Source: Candidatus Tectomicrobia bacterium
GTDB taxonomy: Bacteria > UBA8248
Length of the DNA: 64,000 bases
NCBI GenBank assembly: GCA_016192135.1
Contig: JACPUR010000035.1
Coordinates: 159,056 to 223,055, forward strand
Direction of reading: 5' to 3'
The position numbers were made by a program, and so were the translations under genes. Every line of letters starts with the position of its first letter. The first letter of the stretch is position 1. This document shows, in pieces, positions 17,828 to 26,466 of the stretch. Under the pieces are notes generated by a model. That model was not told the DNA's origin. It searched no databases and worked only from the letters and a program-made list of their open reading frames with translations.

Positions 17828-20497
17828 ATGTCCCGACGGCCGCGCCGGCTCAACGCGCCATCCCTCCGGCGGGAGCCCGCGCTGACGGGCCCGGCCGTGG
17901 AGGGCGAGCGCGCCCGGGCGCGGAGGCGGCTCAGGTCCCGGCCGAAGCCTCCCCCCGCCGGCGATGCGTCTCCCTCCTCCACATCCGGCAAGGCGTCATC
18001 GGCCCGGCGGCGGGGCGGGTTCCCCCGTGCGATGCGGGGCTTCCTCGCCTTCGTCCTCCTGGGCGCGACCGTCGCCGCGGTCGCCGCCGCCGCGGGGGGG
18101 ATCGCCTACTACCGCAAGGTGGCGCGGGAGCTGCCGGACGTGGAGCTCCTCCGGACCTACCGTCCCAGCCTCGTCACCCGGGTGTTCGACCAGCACGGCG
18201 GGCTGGTGCGCGAGTTCTTCGTCGAGCGGCGCTTCCTGCTCCCGCTGGAGGAGATTCCCCGGAACGTGATCCAGGCCACCATCGCCACCGAGGATTCGCG
18301 CTTCGAGGAACATCCGGGAGTAGACGTCATCGGCATCGGCCGGGCGGCCCTGCGGAACATCGCCGGGGGCGAGATCGTCCAGGGCGGCAGCACCATCACC
18401 CAGCAGCTCGCGAAGACCCTCTTCCTCACGCCGGAGCGCAGCCTCGACCGCAAGCTCAGGGAGGCGGTGCTGGCCTTCCGCATCGAGAGCCGCTTCGGCA
18501 AGCGGGAGATACTCAACCTCTACCTGAACCAGATCTACTACGGCCACGGCGCCTACGGCATCGAGGCCGCCGCGCGCGTCTACTTCGGCAAGGGCGCGAA
18601 GGACCTGACCCTGCCGGAGGCCGCCCTCCTCGCCGGCCTCCCCCGGGCGCCCAATACCTACAGCCCCTTCCGCTCGCTCGACCGGGCCAAGCGCCGCCGC
18701 GCCCACGTCCTGCGGCGGATGTACGCCGAGGGCTACATCTCGGGCATGGAGCGCGATCTGTCGGCCCGGGCGCTCGTCCGGCTCGCGAAGGTGCCGCCGA
18801 GCGGCGGGGAGGCCGAGTACGCCATCGAGGAGGCCCGGCGCCAGGCGGGGCGGCTGGTGGGCACCCAGCGGTTCTACCGGGACGGGCTCCGGATTCACAC
18901 CACCATTCATTCGGACATCCAGCGCGAGGCGACGAGCGCCTTGCGCAAGGGTCTGCAGGAGGTGGATCGGCGGCGGGGCTACCGCGGCCCCATCGGGCGC
19001 GTCAGCCTCCGGTGGAGCGAAGACCGGATATGGAACTTCGTGGCCATCTTCCTCGCCCAGCGCGAGGAGTGGCCGGAGTTCCGCGCGGGGCGGTGGGAGC
19101 CGGCGGTGGTGACCAAGGTTTCGCGGCGGAGGGCCGATCTGAAGCTGCGGGGCGCCGAGGGTTTCCTCCTCCTCGAGGACGCCGAGTGGGCGCGCCCGTT
19201 CGACCCTTCCCGGAACGGGCTCGGCGACAAGCTCGCGAACCTGGAGGAGGCGCTCCGGCCGGGGGACGTCGTGCTGGCCGAGCGCCTCCCGGCGAACGGC
19301 AAGCCCGAGGCCGCCCCCGCGCGGGTGAGGCTGGTCCAGGAGCCCCAGGTGCAGGGAGCCGTCGTGGTGCTGGAGCCCCGCACCGGCGCCATCCGGGCCA
19401 TGGTGGGGGGCTACGACTTCGAGCGGAGCCGCTTCAACCGGGCCACCCAGGCCGTCCGGCCGCCGGGCTCGGCCTTCAAGCCGTTCGTCTACCTCGCGTC
19501 CCTGCGCGAGGGGTGGACGCCCTCGGACATCATCCTCGACGCACCTGTGATTTTCCCCTCCGAGGGAGGGGAGTGGAAGCCCACCAACTTCGAGGAGCGC
19601 TTCTTCGGCCCCACCACCCTGCTCGACGCCATCACCTATTCGCGCAACGTCGTCACGGTGAAGCTGGCGAGCGCGATAGGGGTGAGGAAGATCATCCGGC
19701 GGGCCCGCGAGCTGGGCATCCGCTCCCCCCTCAAGCCGAACCTCTCGCTGGCCCTGGGCTCCAACGGGGTGACCCTGCTGGAGCTGGCCTCGGCCTACGG
19801 CACCCTGGCCAACGGAGGGGTGCGCGTGGAGCCCCACCTCCTGCAGCGGGTGGAGGATGCCGCCGGCCGCGCCATCTGGGGCGTCTCGCCCGCGGTGAGG
19901 CGCTCCGTCCCCCCCGAGGAGGCCTACGTGATGGTGGACCTCCTCCAGCGGGTGGTCGAGGCGGGGACGGCCTCCAGGGCCCGGGAGCTCAAGCGCCCGC
20001 TCGCCGGCAAGACGGGCACGACGAACGACTATCAGGACGCCTGGTTCGTCGGGATATCTCCCCTGTTCGCGGTGGGGGTATGGGTGGGCATGGACGACAA
20101 GAGCACCCTGGGCCGCAACGAGACAGGGGGCCGGACGGCCCTGCCGATCTGGATGGAAGTGATGGCGTCCCTGCACGAGGGGCTGCCCGCCATGGACTTC
20201 CAGCGGCCCCAAAAAGTCTCGATGGTCTACGTGAACCCCCGCACGGGCGCCCGCCTTCCCAGGGAAGAGCCGGGCGGGGTGTGGCAGGCCTACCTCCCGG
20301 GGAGCGAGCCGGACTTCGCGCCCCGCCAGGTGCGGCCGGACGATCTGAAGGCCTTCGCCGCGGAACCCGAAGCGGCCGGGCCCGCCCCCCGCGAGCCGGA
20401 GGAACTCTCCCTGGCGGAGCAGGGCGGCGGGCCGCCGGGGCCGGGGGAAGCTGAAGGTCCCGGCTTCAATCCCTTCCGGGGCGATCAGGGGAGATGA
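17828..20497 (+). CDS. mrcA: Penicillin-binding protein 1A
   Basis: Class A PBP: polymerises lipid II glycan and cross-links stem peptides. It has 889 residues, with an Arg/Pro-rich cytoplasmic tail of about 68, a TM helix 70-95, a GT51 glycosyltransferase domain with catalytic E155 (TEDSRFEEHPG) and GGSTITQQLAK, an OB-like insert (about 380-520), and a transpeptidase domain with S548-x-x-K (SAFK), S605-R-N and K728-T-G. ATG 17828 is chosen since GGAG lies nine bases upstream; the TTG at 17819 abuts it. The C-terminal tail (after 830) is acidic and proline-rich. It converges on the LpoA-like gene 21 bases away. Confidence 0.96.
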   Translation: MSRRPRRLNAPSLRREPALTGPAVEGERARARRRLRSRPKPPPAGDASPSSTSGKASSARRRGGFPRAMRGFLAFVLLGATVAAVAAAAGGIAYYRKVARELPDVELLRTYRPSLVTRVFDQHGGLVREFFVERRFLLPLEEIPRNVIQATIATEDSRFEEHPGVDVIGIGRAALRNIAGGEIVQGGSTITQQLAKTLFLTPERSLDRKLREAVLAFRIESRFGKREILNLYLNQIYYGHGAYGIEAAARVYFGKGAKDLTLPEAALLAGLPRAPNTYSPFRSLDRAKRRRAHVLRRMYAEGYISGMERDLSARALVRLAKVPPSGGEAEYAIEEARRQAGRLVGTQRFYRDGLRIHTTIHSDIQREATSALRKGLQEVDRRRGYRGPIGRVSLRWSEDRIWNFVAIFLAQREEWPEFRAGRWEPAVVTKVSRRRADLKLRGAEGFLLLEDAEWARPFDPSRNGLGDKLANLEEALRPGDVVLAERLPANGKPEAAPARVRLVQEPQVQGAVVVLEPRTGAIRAMVGGYDFERSRFNRATQAVRPPGSAFKPFVYLASLREGWTPSDIILDAPVIFPSEGGEWKPTNFEERFFGPTTLLDAITYSRNVVTVKLASAIGVRKIIRRARELGIRSPLKPNLSLALGSNGVTLLELASAYGTLANGGVRVEPHLLQRVEDAAGRAIWGVSPAVRRSVPPEEAYVMVDLLQRVVEAGTASRARELKRPLAGKTGTTNDYQDAWFVGISPLFAVGVWVGMDDKSTLGRNETGGRTALPIWMEVMASLHEGLPAMDFQRPQKVSMVYVNPRTGARLPREEPGGVWQAYLPGSEPDFAPRQVRPDDLKAFAAEPEAAGPAPREPEELSLAEQGGGPPGPGEAEGPGFNPFRGDQGR

Positions 20498-20518
20498 AGC
20501 CGCCCCCGCCGCATCCGG

Positions 20519-22531
20519 CTAGGGAAGGGCGGAGCGGGGGCCTCCGGCGGCGGGCGGCGGGAGGGCGGGGGCGGGGGCCAGCCCCTCCCGGTGGGGCGTG
20601 ATCATCTGCAGGTGGACGATCTTGTTCCGCCGGACGGTGAGGACGAAGAGCTGCCGCAATGCGTCGCCCTCCGGCCCCATGTCCGTCAGGCCCATGATTC
20701 CCTCGAAGCCGCGCAGGGTGGCCAGGTAGTCGCGCATCTCCCGCCTCGTCTTGGCCCCCTTGGCGAGCCCCTCGAAGACCATCTTCGCCGCGTCGTAGCC
20801 CATGGCGGAGAAGATGTCCGGCTTCCGGCCGAAGAGCTGGGTGTACTCCTTCGTGAACCGGGCGATGCGCGGGTCCTCGGAATCGGGAAAGAACCCGTCC
20901 ACGAAGATCGCCCTCTCCACGTAGCGCTCGCCGAAGCGGAGGAGGTCGTCGTTGTTCCAGCCGTGGCCTCCCAGCAGCCGGACGCTGTGCATGTTGTAGA
21001 AGGGGATCTGCGGGGCGATCAGCACGGCCTTGTCGTGATAGGCGGGGACGAAGAGCGCCTCGAAGGGCAGGGCCAGGCGGAAGGGCTCGTTGGGCCTGAG
21101 GCCCAGCGCGCGCTTCTGGCGGGCGAGCTGGTTGTCGTCCATCCCGCCCAGGGCGCGCATTTGGGGGCCGAAGTCGTTGGCGTCGTGCGGGAAGGGGATG
21201 GACTTGGCCACCTGCCCGCCCAGCCGCTGGACGCTCTCGGCGAAGTGGCGCGCGAGCTCGCGGCCGTCGGTGTCGTCGGGATAGAGGATGGCGAACTGGC
21301 GCAGGCCGAGGGCCTTGACGGCGTACGCCGCCGCGCCCTCGGCCTGGAGCTTGTTGGTGAGGGTGTTGCGGAAGAACCAGGGTCCGCGCCCCGCCATCTG
21401 GGTGCGGATGGCGAAGGGCGTGAGCAGGGGCGTCTCGAACCGGGCCGCCGCGGCGGCGGCGGCCTCGGCCGCCGAGCTCAGGAAGGGCCCCACGAGGGCC
21501 AGGACCTTCTCCTGCTGGATGAGCTCCTCCGTCTTGGCGACCGCGTCGCCCGGGGAGCCGGCCGCGCCGCGGGTGTCCCGCACCGCGATCTGGATTTGGA
21601 GCTTGGGGTTCTGCTCCAGCGCATGGCGCAGGGCGAGCTGGACGCCCTGATAGACGCGCTCGCCCGCCGCGGCCGCGGGCCCGGACAGGGGGAGGAGCAC
21701 CCCCACCCGCCCCTGGTTCACCGAAAGCTGATCGCGCAGCCGGCTCTCCAGCTCGAGAGCCGCCTCCCGGTCGGGATGATCGGGGTAGTCCTCGAGGAAG
21801 CGGCGGATGGCGGCGAGCGACGCCTGGGGCCTCCCCTCGTCGGCGGCGCGGCGCGCCAGGGCCAGCCGGAGGATGGGGCCCGTCGGCGCCTGCTTGATCT
21901 TCTCCACGGCGGAGAAAAGCTGGTGCTGGGCCACCTTCGCCTCGGCGAGGAGCCTCAGCCGGGCCTTGATGCGCTCGGGGTGCGGGAGCTGATCGCTCGC
22001 GTTCAGGGCTTCCGCGTAGGAGAGGAGGGCGGCGAAGGGATCGTTCCGGATCTCGTAGACGTCCCCCAGCGCGGCCAGCAGATAGGCGCGCCGCAGGGCA
22101 TTCCCCTCCCGGCTCAGGCTCCCGCGCAGGGGGAGCCAGGCGTTTTCCGCGTCGCCCGCCGCCTGAAGGGCGAGGCCGAGCCAGAACTCGCTGTCCGAGT
22201 AGAAGTGAGAGAGGGGGAAGCGGCTCTGTAGCGTCTTGAGGCGGTCGGCGGCGTCCGCGTAGTGCCCCTCGGCGTAGGCGATGCGAGCGAGATCGAAGAG
22301 CGCCGCCTCGGCCGCGACGCTCTGGGGATCCCGGCTCAGCACCGCCAGGAGGTCCTCGGCCGGGCGCTCCGGCCGGGCCGGGGCGGGCGCCATCCACCGC
22401 TCCTGCGGGGCAGGCTGCGGCGCGGACAGCGGGGGGAAAGCGGGAAACGGGCTGGCCGCCTGCGCGCAGAGCGGGAGCGCCAGCATCCAGGCGATGAAAC
22501 AGGCGGTTCGGGCGAAAGCGTGTCGTCTCAT
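20519..22531 (-). CDS. LpoA-like TPR plus Leu/Ile/Val-binding-fold protein
   Basis: A 670-residue exported protein. Signal peptide 1-25 ends in CAQA-ASPF. An N-terminal TPR-like helical region (about 60-290) precedes a type-1 periplasmic-binding fold (about 300-640: RVGVLLPLSGPAAAAGERVYQGVQLAL, FFRNTLTNKLQAEGAAAYA, FDG-type loops). This two-part plan is that of LpoA, the outer-membrane activator of PBP1A, and the gene converges on PBP1A. Unlike LpoA it lacks a clear lipobox (LPLC has Leu at -1). ATG 22531 is chosen because a TTGACA promoter at 22615-22587 lies inside the longer open frame. A stand-alone amino-acid-binding protein is less likely given the TPR half. Confidence 0.82.
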   Translation of the reverse strand: MRRHAFARTACFIAWMLALPLCAQAASPFPAFPPLSAPQPAPQERWMAPAPARPERPAEDLLAVLSRDPQSVAAEAALFDLARIAYAEGHYADAADRLKTLQSRFPLSHFYSDSEFWLGLALQAAGDAENAWLPLRGSLSREGNALRRAYLLAALGDVYEIRNDPFAALLSYAEALNASDQLPHPERIKARLRLLAEAKVAQHQLFSAVEKIKQAPTGPILRLALARRAADEGRPQASLAAIRRFLEDYPDHPDREAALELESRLRDQLSVNQGRVGVLLPLSGPAAAAGERVYQGVQLALRHALEQNPKLQIQIAVRDTRGAAGSPGDAVAKTEELIQQEKVLALVGPFLSSAAEAAAAAAARFETPLLTPFAIRTQMAGRGPWFFRNTLTNKLQAEGAAAYAVKALGLRQFAILYPDDTDGRELARHFAESVQRLGGQVAKSIPFPHDANDFGPQMRALGGMDDNQLARQKRALGLRPNEPFRLALPFEALFVPAYHDKAVLIAPQIPFYNMHSVRLLGGHGWNNDDLLRFGERYVERAIFVDGFFPDSEDPRIARFTKEYTQLFGRKPDIFSAMGYDAAKMVFEGLAKGAKTRREMRDYLATLRGFEGIMGLTDMGPEGDALRQLFVLTVRRNKIVHLQMITPHREGLAPAPALPPPAAGGPRSALP

Positions 22532-22586
22532 CTCGTATGCGGAAAAAGCCTTGCGGGAAAGAGGAAATGGACGAAGCTGCACCGAC

Positions 22587-22615
22587 AGGGTAGGTAGAGA
22601 GGAGAAGAGTGTCAA
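22587..22615 (-). promoter_or_regulatory. sigma70-like promoter of the LpoA-like gene
   Basis: On the minus strand TTGACA (22615-22610) is a perfect -35, followed after exactly 17 bases by TACCCT (22592-22587). Transcription would begin near 22580, about 50 bases before ATG 22531. It stands back to back with the promoter at 22638-22666. Confidence 0.62.
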
Positions 22616-22637
22616 GGATGCATTTCTTGGGGCCGGT

Positions 22638-22666
22638 TTGCACGCCGGATAGGGGAGCGGTAGGCT
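22638..22666 (+). promoter_or_regulatory. sigma70-like promoter of the M50 protease unit
   Basis: TTGCAC (22638-22643), 17 bases, TAGGCT (22661-22666). The predicted transcript begins near 22673, almost on the first in-frame ATG (22674), which argues for the GTG start at 22698 or for a leaderless message. Confidence 0.55.
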
Positions 22667-22697
22667 CAGGAATATGCCGCCGCCGGAGGAAATGCGC

Positions 22698-23660
22698 GTG
22701 ACGAGCCCGCTGCGTCCCTCCCAGCCGGATCACTTGGCCTGGCCCTCCGCTTGGTGGAAGCCCGATCCCGGCATGGGATATGAGCCCGAAGACCCGGGGC
22801 GGCGGCCCGGCCAGGCGGCGAGGCGCTGGCTGATCCCAGCCCTGCTGCTTCTGACGACCCTGCTCACCACCTTGCTGGCGGGCGCTTTTCAGCGCGGCTT
22901 TTTCCCCACGGCTATCCTCGCCCATCCGCTGCTCATCTTCCAGGGGCTGCCCTTCGCCGGGACCTTGCTCCTGATCCTGGGCGCCCACGAGTGCGGCCAT
23001 TACCTCGCCGGGAGGAGGTGGGGAGTGGACGTGTCGCCCCCCTATTTCATCCCCGCCCCCACCCTCTTCGGGACCTTCGGCGCGGTCATCCGCATCCGGG
23101 GAAAGATCCTGAACCGCAACGCGCTGCTGGACGTGGCGGCCGCCGGCCCCCTGGCGGGCATGGTGGTGGCCCTTCCCGCCGTCCTCATCGGGCTCTCGCT
23201 CTCCCGGGTGGTCACCGGCGGGGAAGGGGAGGCGGCGCAGGGGCTCGGCCTGGGCACTCCCTGGCTCTTCGATTTCGCGGCCCGGGCCATCCTGGGCCCG
23301 CTGGAGCCGAGGGACGACGTGGTGCTCCATCCCGTCGCCTTCGCGGGATGGTGCGGCTTCCTGGTCACCGCCCTGAACCTGATCCCGGCGGGGCAGCTCG
23401 ACGGCGGCCACGTCGTATACACCCTCTTCGGGCGGTGGCACCGCGCGATCACCCTGGCGGTCGGCGTGATCCTCCTCGGCATGGCCTTTTGGTGGGAGGG
23501 ATGGCTCCTGTGGGGGGCCATCGTGCTCGTCCTGAGCCGGAGCCACCCCCCCCTCCTCGACGAGTGGACGCCCCTCTCCGCCGGGAGGAAATGGCTCGGT
23601 TTCGCGTGCCTTGCCTTGCTGGCCTTGACCTTCATCTGGGTTCCGATCCACCTTCCCTAG
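22698..23660 (+). CDS. Site-2-type M50 membrane metalloprotease
   Basis: An integral-membrane zinc protease of about 320 residues. The HECGH motif (HExxH) lies in the second hydrophobic helix (LLLILGAHECGHYLAGRRWG), and the third ligand region is NLIPAGQLDGGH (N-x-x-P-x-x-x-x-D-G). Six hydrophobic segments are visible. It lacks the PDZ domain of RseP and resembles compact EGY1/YwhC-like M50 members, whose substrates are mostly unknown. GTG 22698 has GGAGGA at an ideal seven bases; ATG 22674 and ATG 22692 are alternatives. pilM follows after 27 bases. Processing of a membrane anti-sigma factor is possible but no such factor is encoded nearby. Confidence 0.85.
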   Translation: MTSPLRPSQPDHLAWPSAWWKPDPGMGYEPEDPGRRPGQAARRWLIPALLLLTTLLTTLLAGAFQRGFFPTAILAHPLLIFQGLPFAGTLLLILGAHECGHYLAGRRWGVDVSPPYFIPAPTLFGTFGAVIRIRGKILNRNALLDVAAAGPLAGMVVALPAVLIGLSLSRVVTGGEGEAAQGLGLGTPWLFDFAARAILGPLEPRDDVVLHPVAFAGWCGFLVTALNLIPAGQLDGGHVVYTLFGRWHRAITLAVGVILLGMAFWWEGWLLWGAIVLVLSRSHPPLLDEWTPLSAGRKWLGFACLALLALTFIWVPIHLP

Positions 23661-23687
23661 GGTAGCCCTCGCCCCGGAAGGAGCGCC

Positions 23688-24749
23688 GTGTTCGGCAAAC
23701 CGCGTTTTCCCCTCTCCGTCGACATCGGCAGCCATGCCATCAAGCTGGTCCAGTTCGAGCATAAGAAGAAAAAGCTCGCCCTCAAGCGGCTGGGGATGGC
23801 GTCTTTGGCTCCCGGCGCCGTGGCCGAGGGAGTGATCCGCGACCCGGAGGAGGTGATGCGGGCCTTCGAGGAGCTGGTCGCGGCCGAGAAGGCCAAGGAG
23901 CGCGAGGTGGTCGTCGCCCTCTCGGGCTCGGCGGCCGTTGTCCGGCCGGTGCGGGTCCCCTCGGATCCGTCCCTGCCGGTGGAGGAGGCCATCGAGGCCG
24001 AGGCCGCGCAGATCCTTCCGTTCCCGGTGGAGGAGGCCCGCCTCACCCACAGCCGGATGGGGAGGGTCGAGGCCGGCGGCCAGCGCATGGAGGAATTCCT
24101 CCTCGTGGCGGTGCGCCGGAAGCCTTTGGCGGACCTGGTGGAGCTTTTCCGCCATCTCGAGTACGAGCCGAAGGTGGTGGACGTGGCCCTCCTCGCCCTG
24201 GAGAGCGCGATCGAGCTCGCCGAAGTCGAAGAGGGAGAGGGATGCCTCGCCCTGGTGGACATCGGCGCCGGCCAGACGCTGGTCCACATCCTGCGGAGCG
24301 GGCGCACCCTGCTGACGCGGGTGATCCCGCGCGGGGGAGCGGCGGTGACGGCGGCCCTCGCGAAAAGGCTCAACGTGAGCTCGGCCGACGCCGAGGCGAT
24401 GAAGCTGGGGGCGAAGCCGGTCCCCAGCCCCCGCGCCGCCGCCGAGGCGGTGCGCGGGGAGGCCGAGCGCCTGGGCCTCGAGTTGGGGCGCACGTTCCAG
24501 CTCCTGGGGGAGATGGCCCCGGGGGAGCGCGTCACCCGCCTGGTGCTGTGCGGCGGCGGGGTCCATCTCGATGGCCTTCCGGCCTTCCTGGCCACCTCCC
24601 TGGACATCCCGGCCGAGATCCTCCAGCCGTTCCGTCATGTTCAAGTGGCAGGGGAGGTGTTCGACCTTAACTACGTGGAAACATTGGGCCCCGTCGCTGC
24701 CGTAGCGGCCGGATTGGCCTACCGGGCGATGGAGAGCGGCGAATCATGA
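23688..24749 (+). CDS. pilM: PilM-like actin-fold protein without PilN/O/P/Q
   Basis: A 353-residue cytosolic protein of the PilM family, an actin-like ATPase fold that in type IV pili docks PilN at the inner membrane. Seen are SVDIGSHAIKLVQ (phosphate 1), ALSGSAAVVRPVRVP, the linker AEAAQILPFPVEEAR, the second phosphate loop LVDIGAGQTLVHI, and the C-terminal LCGGGVHLDGL. GTG 23688 follows AAGGAG at five bases. Usually pilM is followed by pilN-O-P-Q. Here the stop overlaps aroB by four bases and the partners are missing, so it either serves pili encoded elsewhere or another role. Confidence 0.85.
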   Translation: MFGKPRFPLSVDIGSHAIKLVQFEHKKKKLALKRLGMASLAPGAVAEGVIRDPEEVMRAFEELVAAEKAKEREVVVALSGSAAVVRPVRVPSDPSLPVEEAIEAEAAQILPFPVEEARLTHSRMGRVEAGGQRMEEFLLVAVRRKPLADLVELFRHLEYEPKVVDVALLALESAIELAEVEEGEGCLALVDIGAGQTLVHILRSGRTLLTRVIPRGGAAVTAALAKRLNVSSADAEAMKLGAKPVPSPRAAAEAVRGEAERLGLELGRTFQLLGEMAPGERVTRLVLCGGGVHLDGLPAFLATSLDIPAEILQPFRHVQVAGEVFDLNYVETLGPVAAVAAGLAYRAMESGES

Positions 24750-25843
24750 GGAAGGTCCGCGTGGCCTTCGGGGAACGAAGCTACGCCATCTCTATCGGGC
24801 CCTCGATGCTGGGCTGCCTGGGAGAGGCGGCCCGGGCCTTCTTCTCGGGCGGGCGGGCCCTGGTGCTGAGCGACCGCAACGTGGCCCGGCACTATGGGAA
24901 GGTGGCGGTGGCCTCGCTCCGCAGGGGAGGGATTTCGGCGGAGCTCATGGCCGTCCCGGCGGGGGAGCGGAGCAAATCCCTCGCCCAGCTCTCCCGGGTC
25001 TTCGACCGGCTGGCGGCCCTGAGGCTCGACCGCGGCTGCGGCCTGGTGGCCCTGGGCGGGGGGGTGATCGGCGACCTCGGGGGACTGGCGGCGGCGGTGT
25101 ACCTGCGCGGGATCCCCTACCTCCAGGTCCCCACCTCCCTCCTGGCCCAGGTGGACAGCTCGGTCGGGGGCAAGACGGCCGTCGATCATCCCCTGGGCAA
25201 GAACCTCATCGGCGCCTTCTATCAGCCGGCCGCCGTCCTGAGCGACATCTCCTGCCTCGATACCCTTCCGGCGCGGGAATTCCGCTCGGGCCTGGCGGAG
25301 GTGGTGAAGCACGCCGCCATCGCCGACGCGGAGCTGTTCGGCTATCTGGAGCGGAACGCCGGGCGCATCGAGGCGCGGGAGAAGGGCGCGATCGAGTGGA
25401 TTGTGGCAGAGAACTGCCGCATCAAGGCGCGGGTGGTGGAGAAGGACGAGCGGGAGACGGGGCTTCGCCAGACCCTCAACTTCGGCCACACCCTGGGGCA
25501 CGCCATCGAGGCGCTGGCCGGCTACTCGCGCCGCCTGCTGCACGGGGAGGCCGTGGCCATCGGGATGGCGGCGGCGGCGCGCCTCTCGCGCGCGGCGGGC
25601 ATGTGCACGGAAAAGGACGTCGAGCGCCTCACCGCTCTTCTGGAGCGCTTCGGCCTGCCGGCGGCCGTGCCGCGCCCGCCCGCCCTGCCCCAGCTTGAGC
25701 GGGCGGTCGCGAGCGACAAGAAGCGGCGGAGGGGGAAGCCCCGCTTCGTTCTCCTGGAGCGGATCGGGAAGGTCCGCTGCGGCTGCGAGCTCCCCTCCCG
25801 GGGATGGCGGGCCGCCCTGGCCGGCCGGGACGTGAAGGCCTGA
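24746..25843 (+). CDS. aroB: 3-dehydroquinate synthase
   Basis: Second step of the shikimate pathway: converts DAHP to 3-dehydroquinate, using NAD and a divalent metal. It has 365 residues. Landmarks are the NAD-binding GGGVIGDLGG, the catalytic segment PTSLLAQVDSSVGGKTAVDHPLGKN, the metal-ligand region LAEVVKHA, RQTLNFGHTLGHAIE (two His) and LLHGEAVAIGM. ATG 24746 overlaps the pilM stop (ATGA). A promoter then starts the aroQ unit 27 bases after the stop, so aroB and aroQ are adjacent but separately initiated. The C-terminal tail after LERIGKVRCGCELP is cysteine-containing and slightly long. Confidence 0.96.
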   Translation: MRKVRVAFGERSYAISIGPSMLGCLGEAARAFFSGGRALVLSDRNVARHYGKVAVASLRRGGISAELMAVPAGERSKSLAQLSRVFDRLAALRLDRGCGLVALGGGVIGDLGGLAAAVYLRGIPYLQVPTSLLAQVDSSVGGKTAVDHPLGKNLIGAFYQPAAVLSDISCLDTLPAREFRSGLAEVVKHAAIADAELFGYLERNAGRIEAREKGAIEWIVAENCRIKARVVEKDERETGLRQTLNFGHTLGHAIEALAGYSRRLLHGEAVAIGMAAAARLSRAAGMCTEKDVERLTALLERFGLPAAVPRPPALPQLERAVASDKKRRRGKPRFVLLERIGKVRCGCELPSRGWRAALAGRDVKA

Positions 25844-25869
25844 TCGGGCGGGAAGCCTCCAGGGCCGCG

Positions 25870-25898
25870 TTGACGCCCGCAGGGGCTCGCCCTACCAT
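25870..25898 (+). promoter_or_regulatory. sigma70-like promoter of aroQ-peptidase-efp
   Basis: TTGACG (25870-25875, five of six), exactly 17 bases, TACCAT (25893-25898, four of six). The expected start near 25905 leaves about 60 bases before the aroQ GTG. Confidence 0.6.
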
Positions 25899-25965
25899 CC
25901 CGGCCTTGATTTTCCGGCGGCGGACGCGGGATTCGCGCCCTTAACCCCCCTCTGGACGGTGCCAC

Positions 25966-26466
25966 GTGCGCATTCTGCTCCTGAACGGACCCAACCTGAA
26001 CCTCCTGGGCGCCCGCGAGCCGGAGAAATACGGCCAGATCCCCCTGGCGCGCCTGGAGGAGGCCCTCCGGGCCCAGGCGAAGGCCGAGGGGGTGGAACTC
26101 GACTGCATCCAGTCGAACATCGAAGGAGAGCTGGTGGACGCCCTCCAGCGCGCGGCCGGGATGAAGCCTCTCGACTTGGGCCGGGCCCCGGCCGGGAAAT
26201 GCACGGCCTGCGTCTTCAACCCCGGCGGCTACACACACACCAGCGTGGCCCTGCGGGATGCCATCGCCGGGACGGGTCTACCTGTTTATGAAGTGCACAT
26301 CACCAATGTGCTGAATCGTGAGGACTTCCGGCACCGCTCCCTGATCGGCCCGGTGGCCGCCGGCTCCATCATCGGGCTGGGCCTCCAGGGCTACTCGCTG
26401 GCGCTCCAGGCGGCTATCGACCGCCACGTGAAGGGCGCGGCATTCCCGCTGGAGAAGCGGGCGTGA
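25966..26466 (+). CDS. aroQ: Type II 3-dehydroquinate dehydratase
   Basis: Third shikimate step: dehydrates 3-dehydroquinate to 3-dehydroshikimate; dodecameric, cytosolic. It has 166 residues against about 145-150 in most members. LLNGPNLNLLGAREPEKYG holds the active-site Asn, Arg and Tyr of the flexible lid; QSNIEGEL, FNPGGYTHTSVALRDAI, EVHITN (catalytic His) and REDFRHRS follow. The extra length is an insert of about ten residues (MKPLDLGRAP) just before the strand leading to the active-site loop. Start GTG 25966. The stop overlaps the next gene by four bases (GTGA). Confidence 0.94.
   Translation: MRILLLNGPNLNLLGAREPEKYGQIPLARLEEALRAQAKAEGVELDCIQSNIEGELVDALQRAAGMKPLDLGRAPAGKCTACVFNPGGYTHTSVALRDAIAGTGLPVYEVHITNVLNREDFRHRSLIGPVAAGSIIGLGLQGYSLALQAAIDRHVKGAAFPLEKRA

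Noticed and set aside
22448-22531. Lipobox in the LpoA-like protein
   Set aside because: The only cysteine near the signal end is in LPLC, with Leu at -1. An ordinary signal-peptidase I site (AQA) fits better.
20466-24644. A 1392-residue open frame on the minus strand, and similar long frames at 1596-3776, 5994-8258, 8473-10194 and 33299-34567
   Set aside because: They are antisense or out-of-frame shadows of real genes in GC-rich DNA, full of Arg, Pro and Gly, and cross promoters and terminators. Only the portions with family motifs were kept.
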